Of a stretch of 64,000 bases of DNA, positions 1 to 12,303 are shown piece by piece. Under the pieces are notes generated by a model. It was not told where the DNA came from, made no database searches, and saw only the letters and a list, made by a program, of their open reading frames with translations. Position numbers and translations under genes: made by a program. The DNA is from Strongyloides papillosus. Lineage: Eukaryota; Nematoda; Chromadorea; Rhabditida; Strongyloididae. Each line of letters opens with the position of its first letter. The first letter of the stretch is position 1. The stretch covers positions 1,178,001 through 1,242,000 of the forward strand of contig SRSI01000048.1 in the NCBI GenBank assembly GCA_005656395.1, given 5' to 3'.

Positions 1-827
1 AAAGATGGTGATAAGAGAACTGTCGGTAGACCAGAATTTGAATGAAATTTCATTGATTTATACTCTTCCTCATCTTCTTCTAATGCTTTCGTTGGATCAT
101 ATGGAGAATTTGAGACAGGTATATTTATTGATCGCTCCTTGAAACTCTCTTCTTTTTTGTTTTCTTTCTTACTATCTTCAGGAGTTTTTTGAATTTTTTG
201 ACATAGTAATTCTATATCCTTGTCATTGTCATTCGTTGCTTGATTAGTATTAGGATTCTTTTTATTAGTTACAATCTTATCAGTTAATTGATATTTTCCA
301 TCAGGTGTAAATCTTAGAATAACATTCAATTTAATATATTCAAATTTTTTTTTGCCTCCTTCAGTTGTTGTGGTAAAATTTTTTTTAAATGGAGGACCAT
401 TCAAACCAAATATTGTGTTATTTGAAAAATTTCCTTTACTTAAAAAAAGCCTTTGCATATCAAAATAACATATAAAGTTAGTTGGAATATACTCATAACT
501 TTTATCACTTTTTTGTACATAATTAACTTGTACTATAAATAATCAAATATTTTTAATTAAAAGTTAATTTTTTGACTTACATTGAGCATTTCTCGTTAAT
601 TGTTTATTATCAGTTTGTTTTGATATACTTGTATTTACTTCGGGAAATGATAAAAATCCAAACCACTCAATTTGTTTAGATCCATATTTATTGGTAAATG
701 GAAAAATATTACGAATACTATCTCCGAAATCGACGTTAAAAGCACATGATCCACCAACCATTAAAGGATTTCCTGTTCCTAGTGATTTTGCTTTAGATTT
801 TGATCTTCCTCTAACCTCTCCACTCAT
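1..827 (-). CDS. Orphan protein, 3' part cut by window edge
   Basis: I do not recognise the family. Seen: exon 1 runs 827..581 and starts MSGEVRGRSKSKAKSLG. A 48-nt intron (580..533, donor GTAAGT, acceptor ATAG) follows, and exon 2 stays open from 532 to base 1. The splice joins Gln-Leu in frame, while reading through the donor meets a stop at 564. The first ~85 residues are basic then mixed globular (NPLMVGGSCAFNVDFG). The second exon has a globular stretch (FICYFDMQRLFL, FEYIKLNVILRFTPDGKYQL) and then a highly charged, low-complexity tail rich in Lys, Asn and Glu. No signal peptide or membrane segment is visible. The C-terminus lies left of the window. It could be a nematode-specific nuclear or cytoplasmic protein, but nothing in the sequence shows a function. 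Confidence 0.7.
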
Positions 828-1686
828 AGGTAATGAAATTTTTTAAGACATTTCTATATCTTTATTTTAATTTTATATTTAAATTTTTATTCTTTAATTT
901 TTAAATTTTATTATTTTCAAATTCTGGGAAAAGTATATAAATTTTATTAATTTATTTTACTATTAGAGGAAATTTATTAAAAGCGTGAATATTAATATTT
1001 ATAGTGAACTCAATCCTAGACACGTAGACGTCGAGTAGTTTGAAATCTTTATGCACCACAGGATATGCTCATTCAACCACAAAATTAAATACAATTCTAC
1101 ATGATTAGTCTTTTTTCATATTAATAATGAATTGATGTGTGGAAATTAAGGAAATATCAAAATTTAAAATACTAACCATTTTAATTATCACTTTATAATG
1201 TAGTAACTCTCTCATACCACCATTAATTAATCGCTTCCCGTCTGTCTTTATAGTAAGACTATTAAATTAAGTATGTATTACTACTACTGTATTTTCCTGA
1301 GTTTTTTTTCTTTTATCCTTTATAATAATTATAGAAAATTAACATTTAAATAATAAAAAAAATATCACCAGTTGTTCACATATTTATTAAAAGATTAATA
1401 AATACATTTCTTACCACTGAAACACATTGTATAAGAATTTTTTGTGCGGAATCAGGAAACCAAAATTATAGCTTTCACGAAACCCACAGAGAATTTTTTA
1501 ACAGAGTCTTTTTAAATTCCTACAAATTTCCAATTGTTTTACCACCAGTAGAATTCTCTACCAAAAAGCTCACATTTATGTCTTAGAACGATTGTTTGTG
1601 TCACCGTAATTTGATGTCGCATTTTGTGCTTGTTCATCTGTCACCAACTATCTCGATTTGGCTAATTTTTGAAGACCCATTAGACG
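828..1686. other. Intergenic, divergent promoter region
   Basis: This lies between the starts of the truncated orphan (-) and the survivin gene (+), so it probably carries both promoters. Around 1010-1080 and 1440-1680 the base composition is less AT-rich than the rest. I see no open reading frame, tRNA or clear repeat here. Confidence 0.5.
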
Positions 1687-2211
1687 ATGCTGGGAAAACA
1701 TTTCAGTAATTTGGCTAGTTTACGCTCATTTACTGATCCTGAAGTTAGTGACTTATTACTAACTGTGAATAGGTTGAAAACTTTTAAAGGTTGGCCTTTT
1801 GATACCGTTAAGGGAGCCAAATGTAATTCTCTTGAGGTAAGATTAGTATTGATACTCATTTGTTTTATTGTTTTTTAGTTGGCGAAGGCAGGATTTTTTA
1901 TGACAATGACGGATGAAAGTGCTCCTTCAGCCAAGTGTGTATGCTGTTTAAAAGATTTACAATGGGAGGAGGATGATATACCATTAGAAGAACATCTAAG
2001 AAGAATGCCACATTGTGTACTTGCTCAGCAGGTTTCGAAGAAGAAAGAAGCTAATATGACTGTGAGCGAGGCATTGTATATATTATCCATGAGAGAGGCT
2101 ACAATGGCTGTAATGGGACAACTCTCTGAGGATCTTAGTATGATTGATACTGGATTGGAGTACAATCAAAATTTTGTGAATAAGGTTTCGAAGAAGACAC
2201 AACGTATGTAA
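1687..2211 (+). CDS. bir-1: BIR-domain protein, survivin/BIR-1 family
   Basis: Two exons, 1687..1836 and 1879..2211, are separated by a 42-nt intron (GTAAGA..TTTTAG) that joins SLE to LAKAGFF in frame. The product is 160 aa, close to C. elegans BIR-1 and human survivin. A single BIR domain spans about residues 28-100: RLKTFKGWPFD, then the zinc ligands in CVCC..EEHLRRMPHC (Cys, Cys, His, Cys). The spacing between the second Cys and the His is 15 residues rather than the usual 16. The C-terminal ~60 residues should form the long helix that binds INCENP and Borealin (family knowledge). Survivin acts in the chromosomal passenger complex that targets Aurora B to centromeres and the spindle midzone. 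The survivin-type architecture (one BIR, no RING or CARD) argues for this mitotic role over caspase inhibition. An AATAAA-like signal lies near 2350. Confidence 0.88.
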
Positions 2212-2556
2212 TAAAGTGTAGTATATTTTATGTGATAATTGTTAATTTTTTCTGAGTCGAGGCTGACTTGGAACTATTTGTATTTTTTCCTACTTTGTAT
2301 TTATTGTATATTTCTCATGTTATTTGTAACTTAACTTCTTATTTATTTTTTAATAAATTCAACAGGAATTGTTATATAAATGTTTTTTCTTTACAAGTTA
2401 AGAACAATATTAATGGGATATGTCTTTACTAATAGAGTATCAAAGGTTTCTGTACATTAAAAATAAAGAATATATAAATACCCCAAAGTTTGAAAGTGTC
2501 CTCCCGGATGAGAATTGAGGGAATTTCTTTTATAATTATTAGAATAAAAACTTAAT

Positions 2557-4323
2557 TCAAGTACAAGGGTAATTTTCGAAGTTTAAACTGTCAGTAGTTG
2601 TTTCATAAGTTCTGCCATCAGGAAATATATGAGTTATTTTTCTATTTGAATTAACTCTATGATTTGTGTATTCTATATCATCATATAATGTATCATCATA
2701 CTCACCACCACCAAAATCACTAAGTATATCTTGGAAAATGTATTGTGGATATTTCTTAAATGTTTCCTTCATTTCTAAATGATAACCATCATCAACTAAA
2801 GAACTTGAAATTATATCTTTACTACATGAATAATTAGCTCCATCATAGATTATTTTTAGAAGACTAACATAAAATGCAAGAGACATATTATGTGTTACAT
2901 CATCGTCTCTCTCCTGAATTTGAGAAATTTCATTTAAGAGTACTCCAGTTAGATCGAAAGTACTAAGTATGTAAAGAATTAGTGCGCCTTCATCTTTTTT
3001 GTTAGCATAGAAAACGACATTCCTAATGAAGTCTTTGATAGCACATTGCATATATGGACTACCAGATGAAAGTGATATAGATTGGAAAAATTTAAAGACA
3101 GCTGCAATCGTGTCATCATCAACAAGAGAATTTATACCATTTATTTGGGTTACTGAATCACTGGAATTATAAGCTGCAGCTAACAACAACATAATTCTGG
3201 TACAAATTTTATCGCTTAGCAGAACATCTTTCTCTCTAATTGACTTAATCATTAAAAACAACTTTCCTGTGTATGTTGAAACGCATCGAGAAGCATCATA
3301 TTTATAAGCTTCTCCGGAATGTTGTTTGTTTCTTATTAATTCTTCTATCTTATCATATTCAAATGTATCATATACAGTACTAATGTCTAGTTGATCTTTA
3401 GAAGAGCTATAATTATAAAGTCTGCTTGGATTTCTATCGTCAATATAAACATTAAGAAGGCTTGTTAACACTTCAGATATTGGATATAAAACATGAATAT
3501 TTTTAAGAGATACATCCGTTAATATATTTAGTAGTTTTGTCCATTGACTTTTGTCGTATATTTTCCTTAGTATTATATCATCATTAACATTTCCTGATAA
3601 TTTATAAACTTCATGAAGTTGTTCTGCAAGTGAAATAAGTATTTGCCCACTATTTCTGTAACACTCAATATCTTTTTGTTTAGAAAATGTAACAAAAAGC
3701 CTCTCCGTAAAATGATGATCATCCAGAACTCCTTGAATTTCAATATTCTTTTTCGTAACTGTAGCATAGCTTAATATATTACTAAGAAATTCAACAACAG
3801 AACTGTAATGGATATTTCTAAGTAATCCTTCTAGTATACGTGTTGACCTGAGAAACTCTGTCATTATATTAAGACAGTTTCTAAATAATGTTTCCAACAT
3901 AGTTGTATAGAAACCTATCGTTAAAGAATTCTTCTTTTCATTTTCAGTAAGAAGGTATTCTGTTACATAAGATGCAATTGTCTCATCCTCGAGATATTTC
4001 GACAAAGAATTCTCATTGAGAGCTGTAAATACATTTAAGGCTTTTTGGGCATAGAAATATTGTTGTTCAATAGCAATATTTTCTGAATCATCTGATGAAG
4101 TGAAGAGTATCTCATTAAACATTAAATACATCACATCTTGTCTTGTAAAACTACAAAAATACAATTAAAACCTTGAAAAATACACTTACAATTCTATTAA
4201 TTTTGTATTGGAGACTCGAATTTCTTCAACACAATATGGATCTCTTAAAATTTCGTAAAAGTCCACATCTCCACCATTTAATATCTTATTAATACTATTT
4301 TCTTCCTCAGCTCCCCAAAACAT
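2557..4323 (-). CDS. saps-1: SAPS-domain regulatory subunit of protein phosphatase 6
   Basis: Exon 1 is 4323..4190 and exon 2 is 4150..2557, with a 39-nt intron (GTAAGT..TTGTAG). The spliced product is 575 aa. Exon 1 encodes MFWGAEEENSINKILNGG..PYCVEEIRVSNTKLIEF and exon 2 continues FTRQDVMYLMFNEI. This matches the diagnostic N-terminus of SAPS proteins (MFWKF..ILDKED..LIDFLTRPEV). The middle is helical-repeat-like, as in the family. The C-terminal ~60 residues (FGGGEYDDTLYDDIEYTNHRVNSNRK) resemble the 'DY..EYxxHRxNSNRK' end of the SAPS core, after which the protein stops. It therefore lacks the long disordered tail of vertebrate PP6R1-3. Known role: scaffolds that bind PP6 catalytic subunit and direct it in growth, DNA-damage and polarity signalling. 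Starting at the TTG-like codon inside exon 2 would lose the family N-terminus, so the upstream ATG is preferred. Confidence 0.85.
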
Positions 4324-4572
4324 GTTTTTTACAACTTAACAAACAAACAACTCTCGGGAAATGCTAAAAAAAGTGATAAATTATTAGATGAAAAAATATA
4401 TCTACACGAGACAACATTATAGTCTTGTATGCATGTAAGATACAATAAATTGGTAAGGTGCTTATCTTAAAATATACCAATCCTTTTTTTAAGGAGAAAA
4501 AATAATTAGATTAAGTGGATTTTGATTACCAAAAGTTTTTGTTTCATTATAAATACGTCCTCTTCTTGAAAA

Positions 4573-5385
4573 ATGACTAATTGTTTAACAAGATTAAATT
4601 ATCTTCAGAACTCTTCGACAAACTCACAACTACAAAAAATAACATCATTTTGTCGAGAGACTCCAGAAGCTGTACATTATGAGATTGAAATTAAAGTATT
4701 AAAAGTACTTCGAGAGAGTAAAAAAAGTGTTGTTACATTGGTGGAGATCCCCAAATATGTAATGTATGTTTAAATTAATTATTTCGACATATGTAACGAA
4801 GTATATTTATTTTATTTTTTTAGGGAACGTCATGACATAACTTTTCCTTTCAAAGATTTTTTATTTAACACGGAACAAAAATTTTGGATTTATTATTTAC
4901 ATAGATTAATTATAGATGAATATATTCTGGGATTGGGAGATTTCTGTGTTGTGGATGGATTTCATATGTTTAACACATTTTTAATACCAAACATTGACAT
5001 TGATAGAAACGATGTCATCAATCGGAATGACGACATAGCGGTGGAAGATGAATGTAATGACGATAATAGCATTATCAGTAAAGAGGAAAATGATAATAAA
5101 CAGACGGAAGAAAAGAAATGGTATGAAGTTATTGATTTCTCGTATTCTAAAAAACTGTCAAACAAATTTTGTCCAATCAAAACGATATTTGATAAATTTT
5201 TAGAGGAGAATAAAGCACGCCGTGATAATGATTTAATAAATCAATTAAATATCATATGTACATACAATGACGAGAGAAATAGGATAATGATAAATGAAAG
5301 AAATTTAAATGTAGTGAGTAACATCGATGGTACTCCCCTAACACCTGACTACCTTTTACATGGAATTGACTTTCAAGAACGTTAA
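4573..5385 (+). CDS. Orphan acidic protein, 250 aa
   Basis: Two exons, 4573..4763 and 4824..5385, are joined across a 60-nt intron (GTATGT..TTTTAG) that gives KYVM-ERHDITFPF in frame. I do not recognise it. The N-terminal half (about residues 1-120) looks globular and helical: EAVHYEIEIKVLKVLRESKK, then FPFKDFLFNTEQKFWIYYLH. Residues ~130-170 are Asp/Asn/Glu-rich and probably disordered, and the last ~80 residues are again mixed (FCPIKTIFDKFLEENKARR). There is no signal peptide or transmembrane segment. It lies divergently from the SAPS gene, 249 bp from its start, so the two may share a promoter. No function can be assigned. Confidence 0.65.
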
Positions 5386-5966
5386 AACGAATACCAATGT
5401 TTGGTAAATATTTGATGTTTTACTAGTTGTTTGTTGCCAACAACGACCAATGTAATTCCTAAATTATTATTATTATATTCTAATTTTTTGTAAATATTTT
5501 TGGTACTAATTAACTTAATTAAATGTTAATTTACCTATCATTGTTTTCTATTATCTAATTTTTATTTAGTCAATAAACTAAAGATCAATGCAAAGTTTAT
5601 TTTAAACAAAACTTTTTTTTTCTTATCAATATTTCTACTATTTATCTACATACCAGTCGACCATTTTAAGCTATATTTCTAGTCGTTACAAACTACATTC
5701 AAATATTCTTGTTATCTCTTTCTCTCATCTATCATATAATATTTGAGTTTGTCTATGCTTTCTAAAAATTGAAATGTATTTTAAAAATATTTTGTGCAGA
5801 TTTTGGAATCATGACTATATTTAACTTATTATATATTTTTTCATAAGGTGTATTTTAAAGTTTAATACTTTTTTATTATAGGTTTTAGTCGATTGTAGTA
5901 TATTTTAATAATAATAATTAATATTGATATATCTGATTGATTATTTAGACTAAAAAAGCGACAACT
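5386..5966. other. Intergenic, upstream of 2-oxoglutarate dehydrogenase
   Basis: AT-rich sequence holding the 3' end of the orphan gene and the promoter of the following gene. TAG sites near 5881 and 5950 precede the ATG and could serve as trans-splice or 5'UTR acceptors. I see no other gene or repeat. Confidence 0.5.
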
Positions 5967-8900
5967 ATGTTTAGTGGAAGAATAATTGTTGGTAGTGCAA
6001 AGATGCACACTATGCTTAAGCATGCAGGACGTTCTATTAATACTCCAAGTCTTAAAAGTTTAATCAAGGGATTTAATCCTAATGTAAATGCTGTTAGGCT
6101 CTTAGCTACAACAAGTAATGAATCTTTTCTTTCTGGATCCTCTGCTAATTATGTAGAGTCCATGTATTATGCCTGGAAAGAAGACCCCACTTCAGTACAC
6201 AAAAGTTGGGATGTCTACTTTAGAAATGTTGAAAGTGGAGCTACACCAGGACAAGCATTTTCCTCACCACCAACCTTATCACCAGGATCTAGTGCTGTTT
6301 TTTCACCATCCGTCTCACCTGCTACATTCACTGGTGGTCGTTTAGATATGAAATCCATTCAAGATCATCTTAATATCCAATTATTAATTAGAAGTTATCA
6401 GGTAAAACTTTATTTAATTTTTTTTTCATAAAATATATTTTAAAATTATATTATTTAGACACGTGGGCACAATATCGCTGACCTCGATCCACTTGGAATT
6501 AATAGTGCCGACTTAGATGATACAATTCCACCAGAATTAGAATTATCTTTTTATGGATTTACTGAAGCTGACTTGGAACGCGAATTTCTTCTCCCACCAT
6601 CAACTTACATTGGTGGTACAGAAAAATCATTAACATTGAGAGAAATTGTCAAACGTCTTAAGACTATTTACTGTAAATCAACTGGTGTTGAGTATATGCA
6701 TCTTAATAGTTATGAACAACAAGAATGGATTAGAAAACAATTTGAAACTCCAGCTGTTTCACAACTCGATCAACAAGCTAAAAGAACACTATTCAAACGT
6801 CTCATTAGATCAACTAAATTTGAAGAATTTTTAGCCAAAAAATGGCCAAGTGAAAAAAGATTTGGTTTGGAGGGATGTGAAGTTCTTATTCCAGCTATCA
6901 AACAAGTTATCGATACATCTTCTGCCGGTGGTGTTGAATCAGTTGTCATTGGAATGCCTCATCGTGGTAGATTAAATGTCCTTGCCAATGTATGTCGTCA
7001 ACCATTAGCTAGTATCCTTTCACAATTCTCAACATTAGAACCATCTGATGAAGGATCAGGTGATGTTAAATATCATTTGGGTGTTTGTATCACAAGAACT
7101 AATCGTCAAACTGATAAGAAAATCAAGATTTCTGTCGTTGCTAATCCCTCTCATTTGGAAGCTGTCGATCCTGTGGTACAAGGTAAAGTACGTGCTGAGG
7201 CATTTTACTCTGGTGATGAGAAATGTGATCATAATCTTGCCATTATGCTTCATGGTGATGCTGCATTCTCCGGACAAGGTGTTGTTATGGAAACATTCAA
7301 TTTAGATGACCTTCCATCATATACCGTTAATGGAGCAATTCATGTTGTTTGTAATAATCAAATTGGTTTTACAACTGATCCAAGATCATCACGTTCCTCA
7401 CCATATTGTACTGATGTTGGAAGAATAGTTAATTGCCCTATCTTCCACGTTAATGCTGATGATCCAGAAGCTGTTATGCACGTATGTAAAGTAGCTGCTG
7501 AGTGGAGAAGAATATTTAAGAAAGATGTAATCATTGATCTTGTGTCATATCGCCGTCACGGACATAATGAATTAGATGAACCAATGTTTACACAACCATT
7601 GATGTACCAAAGAATTAAAAAAACTAAGACTGTTCTCGATAAATATCATCAGCAAATAGTTGAAGATGGTGCTGCTGATGACAATTTTGTTAAAGAAGAA
7701 TTAACAAAATACGGTAATATATTAGAGACAGCCTACGAGGAAGCACAAAAAATTACACACGTTAGACATCGTGATTGGTTAGACTCTCCATGGGATGATT
7801 TCTTCAAAGGAAAGAATGCTAATTTAATTCCATCAACTGGAGTTAATCAAAGTGATATCGATAAAGTTATGGCTAAATTTTGTTCCGTACCTGAAGGATT
7901 TAATCTTCATAAAGGTTTAGACAGAACACTTAAAGGAAGACTTCAAATGTTAAAGGAAAATAAAGTTGATTGGTCTATTGGAGAGGCTTTAGCTTTTGGA
8001 ACACTTTTAAAGGAAGGTACCCATGTTCGTTTATCTGGACAAGATGTTGAGCGTGGTACATTCTCTCATAGACATCATGTTCTTCACGACCAAAAAATTG
8101 ACCAAAAAGTTTATAATCCATTAAATGATATATCACCTGATCAAGCTATCTACTCTGTCTGTAATTCCTCACTTTCCGAATATGCTGTTTTAGGTTTTGA
8201 ACATGGTTATTCAATGGTTAATCCAAACTCTTTGGTTATTTGGGAGGCCCAATTTGGAGATTTTTCAAATACTGCTCAATGTATCATAGATCAATTCATC
8301 TCATCAGGACAATCTAAATGGATCCGTCAATCTGGACTTGTAATGCTTCTTCCACATGGTTATGAGGGTATGGGACCAGAACATAGTTCTGCTAGACCAG
8401 AACGTTACCTTCAAATGTGTAGTGAAGATGACCAACTTGATCGTGTTAAATTCCCATTTGGTGAGGAGTTTGAGGGTAAACAACTTAATGCTACCAATTG
8501 GATTGTAGCTAATTGTACGACACCAGCAAACTTCTTCCATCTTTTAAGGCGCCAAGTTTATATGCCATTCAGAAAACCATTAGTTGTTATGACACCAAAA
8601 TCTCTTCTCCGTCATCCATTGGCCAGATCACCTATTGAAGATTTCTTAGAAGGATCAACATTCAAACGTGTTATTGAGGAGGATGGTGCTCCTGCCCAAA
8701 ATCCATCTTCTGTCAAAAGATTAGTCTTCTGTACAGGAAAAGTATACTATGATATTATTGCTGCTCGTAAATTCTTAAATCTTGAAGATAAGGTTGCTGT
8801 AACACGTGTTGAACAGATGGCACCATATCCATATGACTTAATAGCAGCTGAAACAGAGAAATATCCAAATGCAGATTATGTATGGGCACAGGAGGAACAT

Positions 8901-9092
8901 AAAAATATGGGAGCATGGGGATTCTTCCAACCAAGATTCCTTTCATTAGACAAAAAATTGGTATATGCCGGAAGAAAACCAAGTTCATCACCAGCCACAG
9001 GAAATAAATACACACATTTACAAGAACAGAAACACCTCCTTTCCTCTGTCTTCGACGTTGATGACAAAGATCTCAATGGTTTCAAAGCTTAA
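5967..9092 (+). CDS. ogdh-1: 2-oxoglutarate dehydrogenase E1 component, mitochondrial
   Basis: Two exons, 5967..6401 and 6459..9092, with a 57-nt intron. The join reads [18 protein letters not shown], the conserved RGH..LDPLGI segment. The product is 1022 aa against 1023 in human OGDH. The N-terminus ([23 protein letters not shown]) is basic and lacks acids, as for a mitochondrial presequence. It is followed by the [21 protein letters not shown] motif typical of E1o. Thiamine-diphosphate enzyme hallmarks are visible: [48 protein letters not shown] and the C-terminal [19 protein letters not shown]. It decarboxylates 2-oxoglutarate and transfers succinyl to E2 in the TCA cycle. Codon use is stronger (fewer A/T-ending rare codons) than in neighbours, in keeping with high expression. 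A polyadenylation hexamer AATAAA lies at 9251-9256. Confidence 0.97.
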
Positions 9093-10054
9093 AAAAACGA
9101 ATTGACAAAAACGAAGTGTAACAAATAGGCTCATTAGACTTTTTATCTTCTAAACAGGAAAGAGATTCAAACTAGGATTTTTAGTTATTGAAAGAAAATT
9201 ATTTTTTCCCATTATCTTTTTCGACACTACCACAATTTTTGCTTTTTTCTAATAAAAAAGTTTTTTAATTCTACAGCTAATTTATTTCTTGTTTATTGCT
9301 AAATTAATGCTTAATAATGGACCACTTACAGAAATTAGGCAATAAGGAAAACTTTAGTGTGGTTTCTTATTCGACTGATTGTAAAAAATTTAGGTTAATA
9401 CACGAATACTATTAGTAATATACTATTAAAATGTTTAAAAAATTAAATTAAATGAAAATATTTTCAGTTGGAAAAAGAAATTATTAAAATAATCCCTATA
9501 TATATTATAGGAGTAACGAGGGTGTGTAAACTATTTTCGATATTAAAACTTTTTATATCTTAAAATATTTAACATTGTGTGCTGATTTTTAAAAACGCAA
9601 TTTTATCTTAATCTGAAGTTCCATTCTTGAAGCACAGCTATTTTTACGTGTTTTAGTGTGTTATTTTTGACACTCTTAAAGTCATTTGTTTTATCTGAAA
9701 TTTTACATGTATATATAGTTTTAGATGCAATAATATAACAGTAAAAAAAAGTTGAAATTCCAAGTTTCATTCTTAAGATTTTGAACCTTTTTGAAATGAC
9801 CAAAAGAACCCTAAATTCATACATTTTAAAGTGATATATCAGGATTCAGAGAAAGTAATTGAAAAAAAGACTATCCTAAGTTTCTCTTTAACTTACATTT
9901 TAAGTATAATCTCAAGAAAATTGAGAAACTTTAAGTACCAAAGATTCGTGACTGAAATTTTTTGAAAAAAAAGTATATCAAGATGAAACTGTTTAGGTAA
10001 AGTGTTTTCACAATTTCTATGTAGAATAAAATTCCATATCGAATGATTTATATA
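9093..10054. other. Gene-free AT-rich region, possible decayed repeat
   Basis: It contains the 3'UTR of 2-oxoglutarate dehydrogenase up to about 9260. Beyond that, only short spurious reading frames occur. The last ~60 bases before the transposon (around 9995-10054) look weakly like the sequence that flanks repeat copies near 15330-15390. This fits the transposon having landed inside an older repeat. Confidence 0.4.
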
Positions 10055-10056
10055 TA

Positions 10057-10496
10057 CAGGGTGTCCCATAATTAACTCCCCACCTGCGAGAGCTAATAAC
10101 TTTTTTCTTCGAAGAGATAAAAACGTGAAATTTTGCAGATTAGTAGATTTAAGAGACAATATTTTTTATTTTTTTTATTTTTAAAAAATTTTGGTCCCAT
10201 TCGGACTTATGGCCATTTTTAAAAAATGTGTTTTTTTCGCTTATGTGAGTACGCAACTTTTTTATATATAGAGATATCAAGATGATTCTTTTACAGATCG
10301 AAAGCTCAACTTCATTTGTACTAGAATCCTCAATATCATAAATATTGAACTTCATGAACATTGATTAGTTTTTAATTAGAACAAAAAAACTACGATTTTT
10401 GCCAAAATTTCGTAGTTTTTTTCAAAATTAAAGCTCATTGAGAAGATTCTAACAAAAGCTTTATCATTATTCTGTTATAGTAAACGATGCTCTATC
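10057..10496 (+). repeat. Left terminal inverted repeat of the fold-back element
   Basis: About 440 bp. It pairs with the arm at 11068-11496. Shared landmarks are the AATTAACTCCCCACC block near the tip, the ATCGAAAGCTCAACTTC block, a run with AAAAACTACGATTTTTGCC, and GCTCTATC at the inner edge. Confidence 0.82.
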
Positions 10497-11067
10497 TAAC
10501 GGTAATAATCTTGTTTCCTAGTAATAAGTTTCAAGAAAGTTATGACAATCCAAAAATAGTCAACTTTCTCCATTTTCTTTAGTATTTAGAAAAAATATGT
10601 TGTTTCTTTTTAATTTTTCAACATTTAAAATGTTTTTTCAATGAAAGTAATTGAAATATTATCCTATTATTTATTACTATTTGTTCATATTTCAAACATA
10701 AACTTTATAAGAACAAGGTCGAATATACGATATTTTGGAAAAGTACGTAAAAATGCTTTTATAGGATAATAATTATGTAAAAGAGTATGAAATACAAATA
10801 AATAATGAAAAATATTTAGAAAATTAACTTTTAACAAAATTTTAGCGATAAAAATTATTAAAATTTTTTTGGTCAAATATGGACAAATAAAAAACATACT
10901 GTAAATTAGCATACTTTTTCGATGATAATAATAATATTAGGTATTAAATACGTTGAAAAAAATAGTGTTTGTAACTTAATTTTTAACAAAAAGTACGAAA
11001 TTTGTGGTCTTTGGTAATTCGTAACTTTTGTCAATCTTATTTGATTTTTATGATACTATACCTATTC

Positions 11068-11496
11068 GATAGAGCATGGTTTACTCTACCAGAATAATGA
11101 TAAAGCTTTCGCGGGAATTTCCTCAATGAGCTTTAATTTTAAAAAAACTACGAAATTTTGGCGAAAATCGTGGTTTTTTTGTTTTAATTAAAAATTAAAT
11201 AATGTTAATTAAGTTCAATATTTATGATATTAAGGATTCTAGTAAAAAAGAAGTTGAGCTTTCGATCTGTAAAAGAATCATCTAAATATCTCTTTATATA
11301 AAAAAGTTACGTACTCATAAAGACGAAAAAAACACACTTTTTAAAATGGCTATAAATCCTCATAGGACCATAATTTTTTAAAAATAAAAAATATTGTCTC
11401 TTAATTCTACTAATCAGTAAAATTTCGCCCTTTTATCTCTTCATACAAAAAAGTTATTAATGTTTGCGGGTGGGGAGTTAATTATAAGATACCCTG
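11068..11496 (-). repeat. Right terminal inverted repeat of the fold-back element
   Basis: About 429 bp, inverted relative to 10057-10496. It carries the mirrored blocks GATAGAGC, GAAGTTGAGCTTTCGATCTG and GGTGGGGAGTTAATTAT, ending ACCCTG before the TA. Confidence 0.82.
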
Positions 11497-11500
11497 TATA

Positions 11501-11656
11501 ATTTTCAAGTAAATGAAGCTTCTGAAGGTTGTGTTTGATACAAAAGACAATTCATTAGAGTGTTTTTAGTCAATAGAGTTACTTCATATCAAAGAATTCC
11601 ATTTTAAATTGTTATTCTCTCTAAATTATCAACAAAAAGGAATGTATTCTTGAGTT
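11501..11656 (+). repeat. Dispersed repeat copy A, adjacent to the transposon
   Basis: The block from TTTCAAGTAAATGAAGCTTC to AAAGGAATGTATTCTTGAG is found again, inverted, at 15172-15326 with clear similarity along ~155 bp. A partial direct copy of its first half lies at 14911-14975. It begins immediately after the transposon's right TA, so the transposon probably inserted into a member of this family. Confidence 0.7.
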
Positions 11657-12303
11657 CCCTATTTTAATACAATCACATTCTTATGTAATTAATTAATAAA
11701 ACTTTGTTATTATGTTTCTTTTTGTTGTATGTTCTTATATACATATTTTCTTATTAAAATTTTCATAAAGTTCAGCAAAAAAAAACAAATAGATTTTAGT
11801 GAACCAACTTATACCTTCAGGCAACCAATATGTTCATTTGTTTAGGAAATGTGTAAGTAAAAGTTTTTGATGGAGAGGTCTTCATAGCAAATGTTTAATA
11901 GTTATGTAATGGCTCCGTGATTGTAGCGGTAATAGGTGATTTTTAATATATATAAATTGATTATAAAATTTCTATTTGTCAGCAACTAAAAGATTATTTT
12001 GATAGTGAATTAATAACAATTATGTAGATTCACTAGTGGTATTTGATACATTAAATAATTAATTTTTACGATAAAATAATTTCATTAACTAATTTTAACT
12101 ATTTTTATCAACTAACTGATATAGTTGACTTTATTTCTCTTATTAACTAACAGTAATCAAATTTTTGGTATTTTTTATAACTACTGTGACTATTAAATAA
12201 TCCAGTATCTTGATTTATTATCAAATTTTATGCCTACTATCCCCCCTCCAAGATGGTGGCTCATTTAATCCTAAGTATTTATTATTTTTTCATTACCTCA
12301 ATT
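11657..12303. other. Intergenic AT-rich stretch
   Basis: No gene, tRNA or strong repeat is evident. A slightly less AT-rich patch near 11860-11945 has no open frame. The last 50 bases (12253-12303) could extend the following gene upstream in frame. Confidence 0.4.

Larger units (their letters stand above)
10057..11496. mobile_element. Non-autonomous fold-back DNA transposon with long TIRs
   Basis: Seen: the left end CAGGGTGTCCCATAATTAAC is mirrored at the right end by an inverted copy ending ..AGATACCCTG, and both are flanked by TA (10055-10056 and 11497-11498). The inverted arms extend about 430-440 bp each and stay colinear to a shared GCTCTATC block. The ~570-bp centre is AT-rich and holds no transposase. 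CAGGGTGTCC-type termini with a TA duplication are known from Tc1/mariner-like elements. I infer a non-autonomous (MITE-like) member mobilised by a transposase elsewhere. Arms differ at scattered bases, so insertion was not very recent. Short frames in 9893-10912 are by-products. Confidence 0.85.

Noticed and set aside
5967..9092. Horizontal transfer suggested by the different codon use of 2-oxoglutarate dehydrogenase
   Set aside because: It has a nematode-type intron, a mitochondrial presequence and animal-length domains. The codon bias is explained by high expression.
9603..10912. Several minus-strand reading frames of 70-88 codons
   Set aside because: They lie in AT-rich DNA and in the arms of the fold-back element, lack motifs and have the composition expected of chance.
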